From: Ascarosepion bandense
Lineage: Eukaryota > Mollusca > Cephalopoda > Sepiida > Sepiidae
NCBI GenBank assembly: GCA_037127315.1
Contig: JBBBDQ010001156.1
Span: 794,501 to 858,500, forward strand
DNA: 64,000 nucleotides
Direction: 5' to 3'
Shown: positions 22,195 through 32,910 of the stretch, one piece after another
Layout of the letters: every line of letters starts with the position of its first letter
Numbering within the stretch: position 1 is the first letter of the stretch
Program-made: the position numbers and the translations under genes
The notes under the pieces: model-generated
Told to the model about the DNA's origin: nothing
Seen by the model: the letters and a program-made list of their open reading frames with translations, nothing else
The model's database searches: none

Positions 22195-22570
22195 TCAGAA
22201 AAAAGAGGATATCCAGTGTGTCAAATACAGGTCGGGAATATTAAAATCAAGCAGGTATAGAATTTTAAATAACTGGGAAGTATTCTAACAGCGGACGAAA
22301 AGTGTGACACTGAGATCCGATGGCGGATTAGAATGGCCAAAGACGCATTCCAAAAAGTAAGCAGAGTATTAAGAGACAGGAAAATTTCGTTGGAAACAAA
22401 GGAAAGAGTAATGTACTGTCACGTGAAATCTGTCTTTCTATATGGCTGGAAATGCTGGAATAATCTCCTCAAAAATGAAGGAGAGACTCGAAGCAACAGA
22501 AATGTGGTCCTACAGAAGGAAGATGAGGATGGACCGAACATGTGAACCACCACAAGGTTTTGGACAGAAT
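22195..22570 (+). pseudogene. LINE-B (RTE-like) reverse transcriptase C-terminal fragment
   Basis: The frame gives IRMAKDAFQKVSRVLRDRKI, LETKERVMYCHVKSVFLYGW, KCWNN and, frameshifted, MKERLEATEMWSYRRKMRM. These are the hallmarks of the post-RT part of LINE-B; the intact family pattern is AAEMWFYRRMLRIPWT. Several stops and frameshifts. Confidence 0.8.
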
Positions 22571-22845
22571 AGAAGCAACAAGGAAACTTACACTTACCAT
22601 TATAAATGTTGTGGTATCTCCCCTTTTTATATGATAATAGACTCAACTTGAGTATACCTATACTCCTGCCATAATGAAATCCATGAGTTACAGTACGAGG
22701 ATCGTAAAGGTCCGTAAGCTACCGAGAGATACCGAAGTTACACAGAGAATAGCACGTCAGTAGTCATAGTAGCTCCGAGCTCCATTCAGCCAGAATAGAA
22801 TTACACGGATATACTAATTCCAGCAAGGCTTCACTTCAAAGATTT

Positions 22846-22849
<4 letters not shown>

Positions 22850-22913
<64 letters not shown>
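22850..22913. repeat. (TA)n microsatellite
   Basis: 64-bp TA tract, the longest in the window. Confidence 0.98.
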
Positions 22914-22915
<2 letters not shown>

Positions 22916-23039
22916 TACTAATCGTATTCCTCGATTACTAACCTGTGTTCCAGTTGTATCTTTACGTTTAATATAACCTATTTTTCTATCTCAAATATCT
23001 GTTTTGTTTTTCCTTATTTTGTTCGGTTCCTCACCCGCA

Positions 23040-23988
23040 ATCCAAAACAATAAACAAACAGTTGAAGTTTCTGGGTGACGCGTAATGAGGAAGGAGGGTT
23101 TGGAGAATATGATATTCACAGGTCGGATAGAGGGAGAGAGTGATTGAGGAAAACAGCTCACTACATACAAGATGGGTTTAAACAAATGGATGATAGAGCA
23201 AGGTTTGGGTGAAGTAATAAATCAAAATTTATCAAGAGCTACAAAAGACAGGAAGATGTGGAGACCCTGACTGCCTACGTCCCAAAGGAAACAGGATGCA
23301 TAAAAAAGAATTTAGAAAAAAAGGTAAGAGTGCCGAACCGTTACGCAATATATGAAGTGGATGCTGAACAACCACATTACAGATGAAGAAGATATTTGAA
23401 GCAACAGATGTGGTTCTATGGAAGGGTGTTGTTGATACCATGGACCGAACATGTGAGCAAAGAAAATGTTTAAGAAACAGAAAAAAACGTTAGAAACAAA
23501 AAGAAGAATTTAGAAACAATGGTAAGAGTGCCGAACCGTTAGGCAATATATGAAGTGGATTCTGGACAAACACATTACAGATGAAGAAGTGACCTGAAAC
23601 AACAGAAATGGGGTTCTACAGAAGGATGTCAAGAATGCCATGAACCCAATTTGTTAGCTACGAAAAATCCTTAAATGTCAGTATGAAGGCGATTTTGTTT
23701 AGCGAGAGATGCATTCCAAAAGCTAAGTAAAGTATTAAGAAACAGGAAAATTTCGTTAGAACCAAAGAAAAGATTATTAAGCGGTTACGGAATATCAGTG
23801 CTTTTATGTTACAGTAAATACTGGACCATTTTCTCAAAGATAAAGAAGATATTGGAAGCAACAGAAATGTGGTTCAGTAGAAGGATGCCAAGAATATCTT
23901 GGATCAAACATGTGAGCAACGATAAAGCTTTAGAGAAAAAGGAATTAGAAACTTAGAAAGAAGCTTCAAGTCAAAGCGTATGTTGTTA
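23040..23988 (+). pseudogene. LINE-B fragment cluster
   Basis: Several LINE-B pieces in the same orientation, partly duplicated. 23060-23310 is the last 80 codons and 3' end (ATGAGGAAGGAGGGTTTGGA; GGAAGATGTGGAGACCCTGA). Three copies of an EEDxxxATEMWFYRRM-type segment (about 23380, 23590 and 23845) follow, with a GCATTCCAAAAGCTAAGTAA piece at 23710. Consistent with repeated local duplication. Confidence 0.7.
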
Positions 23989-23992
23989 TTAA

Positions 23993-24760
23993 CCCTCTAG
24001 GGCCATTCGTATCATATTAGTGGGGGATCAGTTTATTACTTCATGACAATAGAAAACCGATCACCCACTTTATGCCCAGTGGAAGCCTCAACCCTCTAGG
24101 GCCATTCGTATTATATTTGATACAGTATTTCCCTATAAGGAAACATTTGGTATTTCCCTATAAGGAAACATTTGGTATTCATTGACTGAGCAGTCAGTAC
24201 TGCTTTCATTTGAAATTTATAAAATATTTCTCTTAAAAACTTTTTCAGGAAAATATTTCTTTCAAGGCTTGTTTTCATACTGTATCAAATATGATACGAA
24301 TGGCCCTAGAGGGTTAAGGCTTCTACTTGTCATAAAGTGGGGGATCAGTTCTATATTGTTATGAAGTAATAAACAGATCCCCCATTAATATGATACGAAT
24401 GGCCCTAGAGGGTTAATAATATAATATGATTAAGGCTTCTACTTGTCATAAAGTGGGGGATTAGTTCTATATTGTTATGAAGTAATAAACAGATCCCCCA
24501 CTAATATGATACGAATGGCCCTAGAGGGTTAATAATATAATATGATTAAGGCTTCTACTTGTCATAAAGTGGGGGATCAGTTCTATATTGTTATGAAGTA
24601 ATAAACAGATCCCCCACTAATATGATACGAATGGCCCTAGAGGGTTAATAATATAATATGATTAAGGCTTCTACTTGTCATAAAGTGGGGGATCAGTTCT
24701 ATATTGTTATGAAGTAATAAACAGATCCCCCACTAATATGATACGAATGGCCCTAGAGGG
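23993..24760. mobile_element. TTAA-flanked nested palindromic element (piggyBac-like MITE)
   Basis: Termini CCCTCTAGGG and CCCTAGAGGG are inverted repeats, each flanked by TTAA (23989-23992, 24761-24764), the piggyBac target site. A LINE-B paralog at 25141-25220 has the uninterrupted TTGTTATTAATTGG. Inside is a core MITE (about 24093-24313) with inverted CCATTCGTATTATATTTGAT ends. It is flanked left by one inverted unit and right by four direct units (one of 99 bp, three of 116 bp), each carrying GGGGGATC...GATCCCCC. No transposase. Confidence 0.75.
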
Positions 24761-24766
24761 TTAATT
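24304..24766. repeat. 116-bp direct repeat array inside the TTAA element
   Basis: CCCTAGAGGGTTAA recurs at 24304, 24403, 24519, 24635 and 24751, i.e. spacings 99, 116, 116, 116. Units are nearly identical, so the array is recent. Confidence 0.92.
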
Positions 24767-26130
24767 TGGAAGTATTAGGACAGAGTGCAGAAATCCTTAT
24801 CTATATATGCTGGACAACCACATTGCAGATGAAGAAGAGGTTTGAGGTAACAGAAGTGTGTTTCTATAAAAGAGTGCTGTTGATACCATGGACCGAATAT
24901 GTAAGCAAAGAAAACGTTTAAGAAACAGAAAAAAACGTTAGAAACAAAAGGAAAGAATCTAGAAACTAAGGTAAGAGTGCTGAACCCTGACGCAATATAT
25001 GAAGCGGATGCTGAACAACCACATTACAGATGAAGAAGATATTTGAAGCAACAGAAATGTGGTTCTATAGAAGGGTGCTGTTGATACCATAGACCGAACA
25101 TGTGAGTAAAGAAAAAGTTTTAGAAAAAAAGGAAACGAAAAGGGAATTAGAAACTTAGAAAGAAGCTTCAAGTCAAAGCGTATCTCTGCTTATATCTGAC
25201 ATTTTGTTATTAATTGGAACAAGAAATAGTTTATTAACTTCGATGTCTCGAAAAACAAACGGCTCATTTTTAATCGCCTTTAGCTAACCGTTTTTGCCTT
25301 CCATCAAGAAAGTAACTAATTGCGGTTTATCGGTGCTAATGTCACCTAACTCTTCTCTTTTGGTTCCTTATCTCTTCTTCTTCCCATCTTTCTATCTCAG
25401 AATATAAATATTCCAAAATCTAAGTAACGCATTAAACAACAGGAAAATTTCGTTAGAACCAAAGAATAATTGTTATTTATCACTTTCTTGTGTATATAAG
25501 TCTTCTGTAACAATATTGTTGCCGATTCGGGAATCTCTCACTACGATGTCGAAGATGATAATAATTCTTCTGCTAACACAATGCTGGAAAATAAAAGTCT
25601 GTAATTCTAGGTACACGGTACTGAATCAACGATGCTGGTAAATCGATCGACCAATGCTGCACGACGATATTGGACTGGTGACGAACATTCATCTTCTATG
25701 TGAGCAAAGAAAAAGTGACTAAACGGTTACGAAATATGAGTTCTCTTATGTGACAGTGAATACTGAGAAATCTTAAAGATAAAGAAGACACTGGAAGGAA
25801 TAGAAATGTGGTTCTACAGAAGGATGCTGAGGATTCCATGGACCAAACATGTGAGCAACGATCAAGTTTTAGAAAAAATGGAAAAGAAAAGGACGGTTGA
25901 AGCTGATGGTGTACATAATGAGGAAAAAGGGGTTAGACTATGTAATACACTACGGATTGATGGCAAGGGAGATAGAGAAGAGAAAAAAGCATTACCTACT
26001 TAACAAGCTTGAGTAAATGGATGGAGGAAAATAGGGTTAGGGGAGGTTATCAAAAGAGAAAATTTATTAACTGCGGAAGATGTGGAGAACTATGACACCA
26101 ACGCCCTGAAGAGAAACTACACATAGAAGA
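24765..26130 (+). pseudogene. LINE-B fragment cluster, second part
   Basis: Repeated LINE-B pieces continue: ATTTGAAGCAACAGAAATGT (25030), a second AAACTTAGAAAGAAGCTTCA junction at 25150, and at 25806-26003 the frame MWFYRRMLRIPWTKHVSNDQ then VLEKM, followed by the 3' end GGAAGATGTGGAGAACTATG (26080). Stops and frameshifts throughout. Confidence 0.7.
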
Positions 26131-26649
26131 TTAATTTGGTAGCAGGTTTCAGAAACAAATGCAGAGAATTCTGTCCAAGACCCACTGAAATATTTGCGTT
26201 TAAGTAAAGGTGAAAAGGACTTTTCTTTTTAGGATAATTACAGATCAGCCATTATCCAAAATACAGCGTCACATAAAGGAGTTATAATGAATTTTCTTAA
26301 AGATAATAAGGTTAATAGCGGTACTTTCTTTCAACGTCTACACCGAATGGGAATAACACAACAACAACAATAATAATAATTCTAATAATAATAATGATAA
26401 TAATAATTGGAAAAAAAATCCCACGAAAAAGCCGACTACGGATTAGTGTTTCTGTGAATGTGTTTTGCAGCGAGGAATGTACGAGAGTGCGAAAAGCCAT
26501 TTTGCAAATTAGAGAAAGTATTTTTTTTTTCTGTTGCGACATGAACGAAGCCGGAGGTGTAAGGCGTCTAGATGAATGGATGCTTGATTAGAGAAATGGC
26601 GGGAAATGTGGAATAAATGAAAAAGCGATGAAAGAATGAAAAAATAACA

Positions 26650-26660
26650 ATAACAATACG

Positions 26661-26700
<40 letters not shown>

Positions 26701-26722
26701 ATAATAATAATAATAATAATAA
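26650..26722. repeat. (ACT)n and (ATA)n microsatellite
   Basis: ACT repeats then AAT/ATA repeats. Smaller AAT runs also at 26365-26410. Confidence 0.95.
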
Positions 26723-26936
26723 ATAATTCAACAGAAGAGGGAGTAGTAATATGCTTCTCGCGCAGAATTGCTAATAATAATATTAATAATAATCAAAGGC
26801 AATTCTACTTCGTCTTATTATTATAAGGAATACTATAATACTTAATTTAATAGTAAGAATATGACTGACATTAGTCGTCTTAGCATGTACAGAATAATAT
26901 TTGGCCTTCATAAAAACAATAAAAGTAAATTAGTAG

Positions 26937-26937
26937 C

Positions 26938-27016
<79 letters not shown>

Positions 27017-27017
27017 G
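26937..27017. repeat. (AAT)n/(ATT)n palindrome
   Basis: About 12 AAT repeats followed immediately by about 12 ATT repeats, a self-complementary sequence of about 80 bp able to form a long AT hairpin. Confidence 0.95.
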
Positions 27018-27019
27018 TC

Positions 27020-28040
27020 ATAAAAGTCGCTTTAAAATAGTTATGATAAATGAGAAAATGCAATGAACAGGAACAGGAGCTTAATAAAAGTAAAGAATAA
27101 CAAATAAGACTATATTCCAAAAATTAACAGTATCACAGTGTATGAACCCTCAATCTAACAAGCTCTATTCTCATTCAGTGCCGTAAATAAATGACCTTGA
27201 CGATTGTCAGGTTATTAAATACAGATTGTAAAAAAAAATATATGATTTTGTTAATGAATAAATAAAGCAGTGCTAAAAATGTAAGGAATAATTTATCACG
27301 AAAAATACCAAATGAAAACTGCTAGTCCAACGGCTATAACATAAAAGAATCATTTCTTCCGTCTATACCAACGTGATAGCTCGGATCGTACATGCTGGTA
27401 ATAACTGTAAACTTGTTCCCAATGACTCGCTGTTGGCTGATAGAGTGAGACACCGTATAGTTTCACACAATACTAATTCTGCCAGTTTTGTGAAAATGTG
27501 TAGAACGAGGCTGAATTCAAAATCCTTAATCTCATCAATAACTTTGAAGTGTTGTCACTGCTTATCTTGTTTCCATAGAGGGAAATTGCACGCAGAGATT
27601 CAGAAAAAAATGCTTTACTCGAATAGGTGGGACAGTTAAGAGTGGAGGATTTGGATCATAAAACCTCAACTGCTTGTTGATGTGAGCTTCAGAATTGTTC
27701 TAATGTTATTTGCTTTCAACTATGTTTCTCTTTTTAATGCGGCTATTTCAGCTTTTCAGGCCATACCCCCTTTTTTATTAATGATACAAATAACAAATGA
27801 GCATTACCAAATAAAACAGTAAATGATATTTCCGTTGAGACAGAAAGAGAAAACTCAACACCCGTAGATTAAATAAGACTTTCAGCTTGAAGTATCCTCA
27901 GCGTTACTCGGAAGGACAAGTACCTGATAAAGGCTAGAGGGCAAGAGAACATTTTGTGCAATTGTGATGACTAATGTTCATCGACGAAAGAAGCCCTCCA
28001 GAGGTGACCAAGCGTTTTCACTGGACATTATATCAGTTAG
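27020..28040. other. no recognisable feature
   Basis: The frame at 27373-27639 (88 codons) has no recognisable motif and no supporting signals. Confidence 0.45.
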
Positions 28041-28045
28041 ACCTG

Positions 28046-28330
28046 GGCTTTTCAAACGTTGGTTCGCGGAACATAGGAGGTCAGCAAGGATAAGATAGGG
28101 GGGTCCGTGGATTAACTCATCACGTGGAATTCAAAGTAATTTAAATTTAATTTTGTTACATTTTGTATCAACATGCATTATTATTTTATTTTATGTGAAC
28201 ACTCATGTCTAAAGTAAGCTTAAAACCAGTTTTTTACGACGTTAATGCAAAACTATAAGCTATTTTTAGTAAAAATGTAGGTATAAATTTCATAAGGGTT
28301 TATAGTGGAAATATAAAGGGGTCCGTAAGT
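28046..28330. mobile_element. possible hAT-like remnant
   Basis: GGGCTTTTCAAACGTTGGTT and the paired GGGGTCCGTGG / GGGGTCCGTAAG words recall the ends of hAT (Charlie-type) elements. No transposase or 8-bp target duplication found. Confidence 0.25.
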
Positions 28331-28331
28331 C

Positions 28332-28450
28332 AAATTTTATAGAATAATGACGTACACTGAGTTAGGCAACTTCCTCTTATTTGATGTGTAGATGTCTTTT
28401 AGAGACTTCCCACTACATGGTGCAAGGGTACGTCATTATTCTATAAAATT
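28332..28450. repeat. 23-bp perfect inverted repeat
   Basis: AATTTTATAGAATAATGACG (extended to 23 bp) at 28332-28354 is repeated inverted at 28428-28450, enclosing 73 bp. Confidence 0.9.
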
Positions 28451-28811
28451 TGTTACCTCCAAAATGCATTATAGAAAAAATGTTCCTATGGATGCATAGT
28501 GCTTTGTGCAACCACCGCCTGCTCTGAATTACTGGCTCTTATCACAAGTATGGAAGACAATTCGTTGGATATCATCTACAGCTTTATTGAAAACACGGCA
28601 ACAGCTTTTCATGGTAATAGTTTCTTTTAGGTCCCAATTGTGTTGAACGAAGATAACACAATCAATATATATAACATCGCTTGAAGATTACATAGGCTTG
28701 CTGAAATCTAAAGTAGTATATGAATTTCAATTACGGCTAGCAGAATGGCGATTCTCGGCGTTAGTATTATACCATTTGAACGAGTTCGTGTGACACTCTA
28801 GAGAGGTGTGT

Positions 28812-29016
28812 CATCATCATTTATCCATCACACCCAATGGTGGATAGGGCAGCAACACCTAAACCTGGAGGCCCGGTGGACTATTCTTGGTCCTTACGTT
28901 TATAGCTCCTGGTATTCCCAAATGATCACTCATTTAAATACTGACCAGTCTCGATGTTGCTTAACTTCGGTGATCGAACGGGACCCGGTGCATTCAACAC
29001 AATATAGCCGTAGACA
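28812..29016 (-). mobile_element. 5S-rRNA-derived SINE with 12-bp target duplication
   Basis: On the minus strand it begins at 29015 with GTCTACGGCTATATTGTGTT and follows 5S rRNA to about 28899, including the internal control segment GATCACCGAAGTTAAGCAAC and TGGGAATACCAGGAGC. A 3' part of about 85 bp then ends in ATGATGATG. Both sides carry AGAGAGGTGTGT (28800-28811 and 29017-29028), and a paralog of the flank at 32.88 kb lacks the insert. This is the structure of a 5S-type SINE (SINE3-like). Changes in the C-box region suggest it is old. Confidence 0.85.
28899..29015 (-). pseudogene. 5S rRNA pseudogene (head of the SINE)
   Basis: Nearly full-length 5S rRNA similarity of about 117 nt with scattered substitutions (for example TATTTAAATGAGTGATCATT where 5S has a GGATGGGTGACCGC-type sequence). 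It sits inside a retroposed unit, so it is not a functional 5S gene. Confidence 0.85.
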
Positions 29017-29169
29017 AGAGAGGTGTGTACATCTCTACAATATCTTTTTTATATGTATTTTCTGCAGTCTATATTTTTTATGACCTGAGTCCAATTACAA
29101 TTTTTCAGTTGGATTACGCTTACGCTTAAATTTGCGTTGTATTAATTTTTGGAGGAGGTACTTCAAAAC

Positions 29170-29380
29170 TATGTGCGTTAGGATGCAGTGGATATCGACT
29201 CGAGGTGAGATATCGGAGAGCCGAGTTCGAATTCTAGTCGAAGAAGTTGCATTCACTAACGCGCAAATAATTCTGGGAAAGTTATTTATCCGTCGCTTCT
29301 CTCTCTAGCTATGGGTTTATTAGTAGGACAGACTGGGTTCTATAGCCTTGCTTGGCAATCATATTATCAATACGGTGAAT
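29170..29380 (+). mobile_element. SINE-A, 3' truncated
   Basis: tRNA-like head with TGCAGTGGATATCG and GAGTTCGAATTCTAG, and body to CTTGCTTGGCAATCAT. The last third is absent. Confidence 0.85.
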
Positions 29381-29501
29381 AATGTTTAATTCCTGCCAAT
29401 ATTCCTTTGCAGCCTCAAAGTTAAAAACAAAGAAACAAAATACTTTATTGCCGATCTTAAATGATCTCACAGATTGAAATTTTGAAATTTTCTTTTTATT
29501 T

Positions 29502-29850
29502 TCAGACAGTAAGTAGTTTGTTGAAAACCAGTCTCACTTTCCTAGCAAACATGAGCTCCGCAGGGGACAATTTTAGGGTAACGTTTGCATTTGACGCCAT
29601 TATATATGCACTTAAAAATTCTTGTAGTTCTGCATTTTCCGCTTCCAAGTGTTTATCTTCTGTTAATTCTCTTTGGAAAATGTCAACAAACCGCTTTTGA
29701 CCATTCTATCTTGGATGATAAATCGGTGTTATCAAGTGCATAATTTTTGCAGAAATTTTCAAACTCTCTAGACGTAAATGGAGTTCCGTTATCGGGTACC
29801 ACACTGCCAGGTACTCCAAACTTTGCAAAATGTTTGCGTAAGTAGGGATG
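29502..29850 (-). pseudogene. Ty3/gypsy integrase C-terminal half
   Basis: Minus strand: FGVPGSVVPDNGTPFTSREF (catalytic D in DNG), then after a frameshift IYHPR, a stop, NGQKRFVDIFQREL, then LSPAELMFARKVR, stop at 29502. Order and spacing match the integrase core and C terminus of Ty3/gypsy retrotransposons. A SINE-A abuts its upstream end. Inactive: frameshift, stop, first catalytic residues missing. Confidence 0.8.
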
Positions 29851-30160
29851 TGCGTTGTGGTGCAGTGGATATCGGCTCGGAACGAGAAATCGGGAAGCCG
29901 AGTTCAAATTCCAGCTGAATTCATTGCATTCACTAACGCGCAAATACCCTTGGGAAAGGTATTAATCCGTCTCTTCCTTCCAGTTATGGACTAAATAACA
30001 GGACAGATTGGGTTCTATAGCCTTGGCTGGCAACCAATCTACCGCAGAAAGCAATGGCAACCTACTGGGGGATAATCTTCTGCCTAATCAGTTATGTCTC
30101 TTTCAAGACATGATCGCCCAAGCGTGTATCACGTATGGAATTTAACTAACTATTAGAACA
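29851..30160 (+). mobile_element. SINE-A, full length, well preserved
   Basis: Head TGCGTTGTGGTGCAGTGGAT, B box GAGTTCAAATTCC, body, and 3' end GATCGCCCAAGCGTGTATCA. It separates integrase from gag-like sequence of the same element; no target duplication was seen, so a rearrangement accompanies it. Confidence 0.9.
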
Positions 30161-30445
30161 CATTTTGGTCTTAAAGAACAGTTCTTTCTGAAACAATGTG
30201 TACCACAGCCATAGCAAGGGCTTAATTTTACAGCATTCTATTTTGGCCTTTCCTTTTAGAACGACTGGCTTTTTTCGAACCGATTCCACATTTAATATGG
30301 CATTGCATTCGATTTTCGCTGTATCCTGCCTTAACTTGACATTTTTTGGCACTCTTACGCAACATTCTGCATCGTTTAGTTTGAAGGGGCCTCGGTATGT
30401 TTACCAAATTTGCCTTTTGTCAAACACATCCGAAGACCCCACAAT
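30160..30445 (-). pseudogene. Ty3/gypsy gag-like fragment with zinc knuckle
   Basis: In one minus-strand frame 30165-30235 reads SPCYGCGTHCFRKNCSLRPK, a slightly altered CCHC zinc knuckle. In another, 30146-30352 has KNVKLRQDTAKIECNAILN and RKKPVVLKGKAKIECC. A frameshift separates them. Orientation agrees with the neighbouring integrase fragment. Confidence 0.6.
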
Positions 30446-30559
30446 TTAAATTAATTGAAGTTCGTCTATTGGAATGTGGCAGAATAAAATATTTCGTTTT
30501 GTATGTTGAAGTAAAATTTTATTCTTCAACATATATTTCTTTTGAGCAGCAATGTTGAA

Positions 30560-30750
30560 TTATTTGGTTATTTGTCGATTGTTGTCGAGCTCTTAGCTGT
30601 CAGTGAAGTTGTGAATGAACTTTCGGCGTTCTAAGCCCTCGTCAGGTTGACGAACGTCATCAGTCTGACGAGGGCGTAGAGCGCCGAAAATTCATTCACA
30701 ACTTCACTGACAGCTAAGGGATCGACAACAATCGACAAATAACCAAATAA
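30560..30750. repeat. long inverted repeat with hammerhead-like motif in each arm
   Basis: Arms of about 90 bp (30560-30652 and 30661-30750) with only a few mismatches. The right arm, plus strand, reads CTGACGA (30665-30671), GGGCGTAGAGCGCC, GAAA (30686-30689); the left arm has the same on the minus strand. Structure and motif resemble PLE pseudo-LTR ends. Confidence 0.8.
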
Positions 30751-30999
30751 AACTTTATTAACTAAACATAAGTAACATGCTCAAAGGGACAAAAAGATAC
30801 GTAGTTATATGTTCCAGAGAAATAGCAGTAAGGAGTTAAATAAATCCAGATTTTATAGTCAATAGTAGCAGAATGCGTGTATGTAGAAAGATTAATAAGT
30901 TTACTAATAAAATCTCTGTTCCATTCCTTTTTTATGACCGGCGAGAGAGTGAAAAGGAAGGTGAAGCAATAAAGGAAATTGTACTTATCGGACGTTAAT

Positions 31000-31690
31000 T
31001 TTTAGGAGTCGGTTGAAGGGTCTTGTCGTTGTTGTTGTTGTCATCATCGTCGTCTTCTTCTTTTTGACCGCCGAATGTTTAGTATTGAGAAGAACTAAAA
31101 GAAATTAGCATGAGTTAAGAAGAAGAAAGAATATGCGACGCGACTTTACGTCGGTTTGACAAGTTAAAATTTCTTTTGTTACATCTTGCGTGTCGTCTCT
31201 CTGTGCTCTCATTTGACTGACTGATTCTGATCTTCTTTCCCTCTTCCTTTCCCTCTTCCTTTATACCGATTCAACTTTTCGCAATGGATTTATAGCTTTT
31301 CTCTCAGTTTTTTTTTTCAAATCGCTTCCTTTCATTGGTTAGAAAATAAATTTAACATCCGATCCCGAAATTTGGATTCGTCTTTTTCTTTCAGTACGGG
31401 GTCAATCCTTTTCCTATTTTTCCCACTTTATTGTGAATTTTTTGTCTTGATCCTGGTTTTTCCTAAATGTTTTCAGTCATTCTGATCCATTTTTGCGAGT
31501 TTGCAATTTTATTTTTTGGGTTTTTAGTTTAATTATTGAATGATATAGGATTTGAATCCTATATCTCTTCAAGTTTTGTAAGAATTCGAAAACATATTTC
31601 TGCATCGTTGCTTGATGCTAAATCTTTAATAAAGGACATTTAAATACGTCTGGGGATAGTTAATCCAGTTCAAATTTCTTACGCTCACGA
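31000..31690. other. no recognisable feature
   Basis: Contains short GTT and GTC runs (31027-31055) and pyrimidine-rich sequence; no gene seen. Confidence 0.45.
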
Positions 31691-31694
31691 CTGA

Positions 31695-32010
31695 ATTTAC
31701 TAGCATATAGGACCAAATTTTCATTGAATATACTAGCATTTGGACCAAATTTTCATTGAATATACTAGCATTTGGACCAAATTTTCATTGAATATTCTAG
31801 AATTTGGATCAAATTTTCATTGAATTTACTAGCATATAAGACCAAATTTTCATTGAATATACTAGCATTTGGACCAAATTTTCATTGAATATACTAGCAT
31901 TTTGACCAAATTTTCATTGAATATTCTAGCATTTGGACCAAATTTTCATTGAATATACTAGCATTTGGACCAAATATTCATTGAATTTACTAGCATATAG
32001 GACTAAATTT
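31695..32010. repeat. 32-bp minisatellite
   Basis: Nine to ten copies of a unit built from ATACTAGCATTTGGACC plus AAATTTTCATTGAAT, with variants ATTTACTAGCATATAGGACC at both ends and in the middle. Confidence 0.95.
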
Positions 32011-32204
32011 TTATCTTCTTCCTTAGTAAGGTTCATGCCAACGTGTAAATGAAAAAGGAATTCTTTTCATAAAAATGTTTTGATAAGAAGGATAGTTTCG
32101 TTAAATGACACATTTTATGGAATGTTTAAATTTAGATATTTTTTATGTTTAGCTGGGCACAATTTTCTTAATAGAAGACGTACCTTCTTTTTATTCAACC
32201 ATTT

Positions 32205-32335
32205 AGGAAGTGGTTTCCGGCTTTCTCTTTTCTCTCCTCAGACTCTCCTCCTATCTATCTATGTTTTTTACTCTTAAGTAGACCCCTGCACATCAGTGGC
32301 GTTACCGCTTTGCTCAGGGTGATACGATTAAAAAA
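32205..32335 (+). mobile_element. TUR retroposon, tail only
   Basis: Starts inside a unit (GTGGTTTCCGGCTTTCTCTT) and has the full tail (CATCAGTGGCGTTACCGC, GGGTGATACGATTAAAAAA). 5'-truncated as expected of a retroposon. Confidence 0.8.
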
Positions 32336-32689
32336 CTTCTCTGAAAATGGCTGGCCTCGTACTTCCTAAAGTACGATGTGTATATAATGTTGTTTTTTTT
32401 TAGGACAACTTGAATTCACTACCTGAATTAACGACTGAGGCTAGAGACAATTAATTTTAGTTATTGTCTTTTTATTTGCATTTCCTGGTTTGCCTTTATC
32501 GGATCTTGCGTTTCTTGTTTCTTTTAGAATTCTTGCTGTTGCTGAATAATTTTCATTAATGCTTTCATAGTGTATTACATTCCCACGACTAGGAAGAAAA
32601 AAAGTTTTTTTTTCGTGTGAATTAGAATTCCTCTTTGACACTGTTATTTTAGGTGAGTGATAATGTTTTTTTCTTCTTTTAATGTCTTC

Positions 32690-32910
32690 GTTGTGTTGAA
32701 AAAGATAACACAATCAAGAATTATAATGTCGCTTGAAATTGACGTAGTCATGCTAAAACCTATATTAGACTTTGATGTTCGCTTACGACTAGCAGTCTTG
32801 TAGCTGCCTCGTAACTGTCCGCTCTGACGATTATCGGCGTCAATATTCTACCATTTAGACGAGTTCACGTAACACTCTGGAGAGGAGGTATGTCCATCTC
32901 CAAAAAGATT
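32690..32910. repeat. interspersed repeat X, copy 2
   Basis: Second copy of the repeat at 28620-29060. It contains ACACTCTGGAGAGGAGGTATG without the 5S insertion and so serves as an empty-site paralog. Confidence 0.7.

Larger units (their letters stand above)
28620..29060. repeat. interspersed repeat X, copy 1 (interrupted by 5S SINE)
   Basis: Aligns with 32690-32910 through GATAACACAATCAA, GTCGCTTGAA / ATCGCTTGAA, ACCATTTGAACGAGTTC and ACACTCTAGAGAGG. The match resumes after the 5S insertion (GTACATCTCTAC versus ATGTCCATCTCC). Class unknown. Confidence 0.7.

Noticed and set aside
28899..29015. functional 5S rRNA gene
   Set aside because: Substitutions in conserved positions, fused 3' part and target duplication show a retroposed copy.
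29851..30160. true tRNA genes at SINE heads
   Set aside because: A and B boxes are present but no full cloverleaf, and each is fused to a conserved SINE body.
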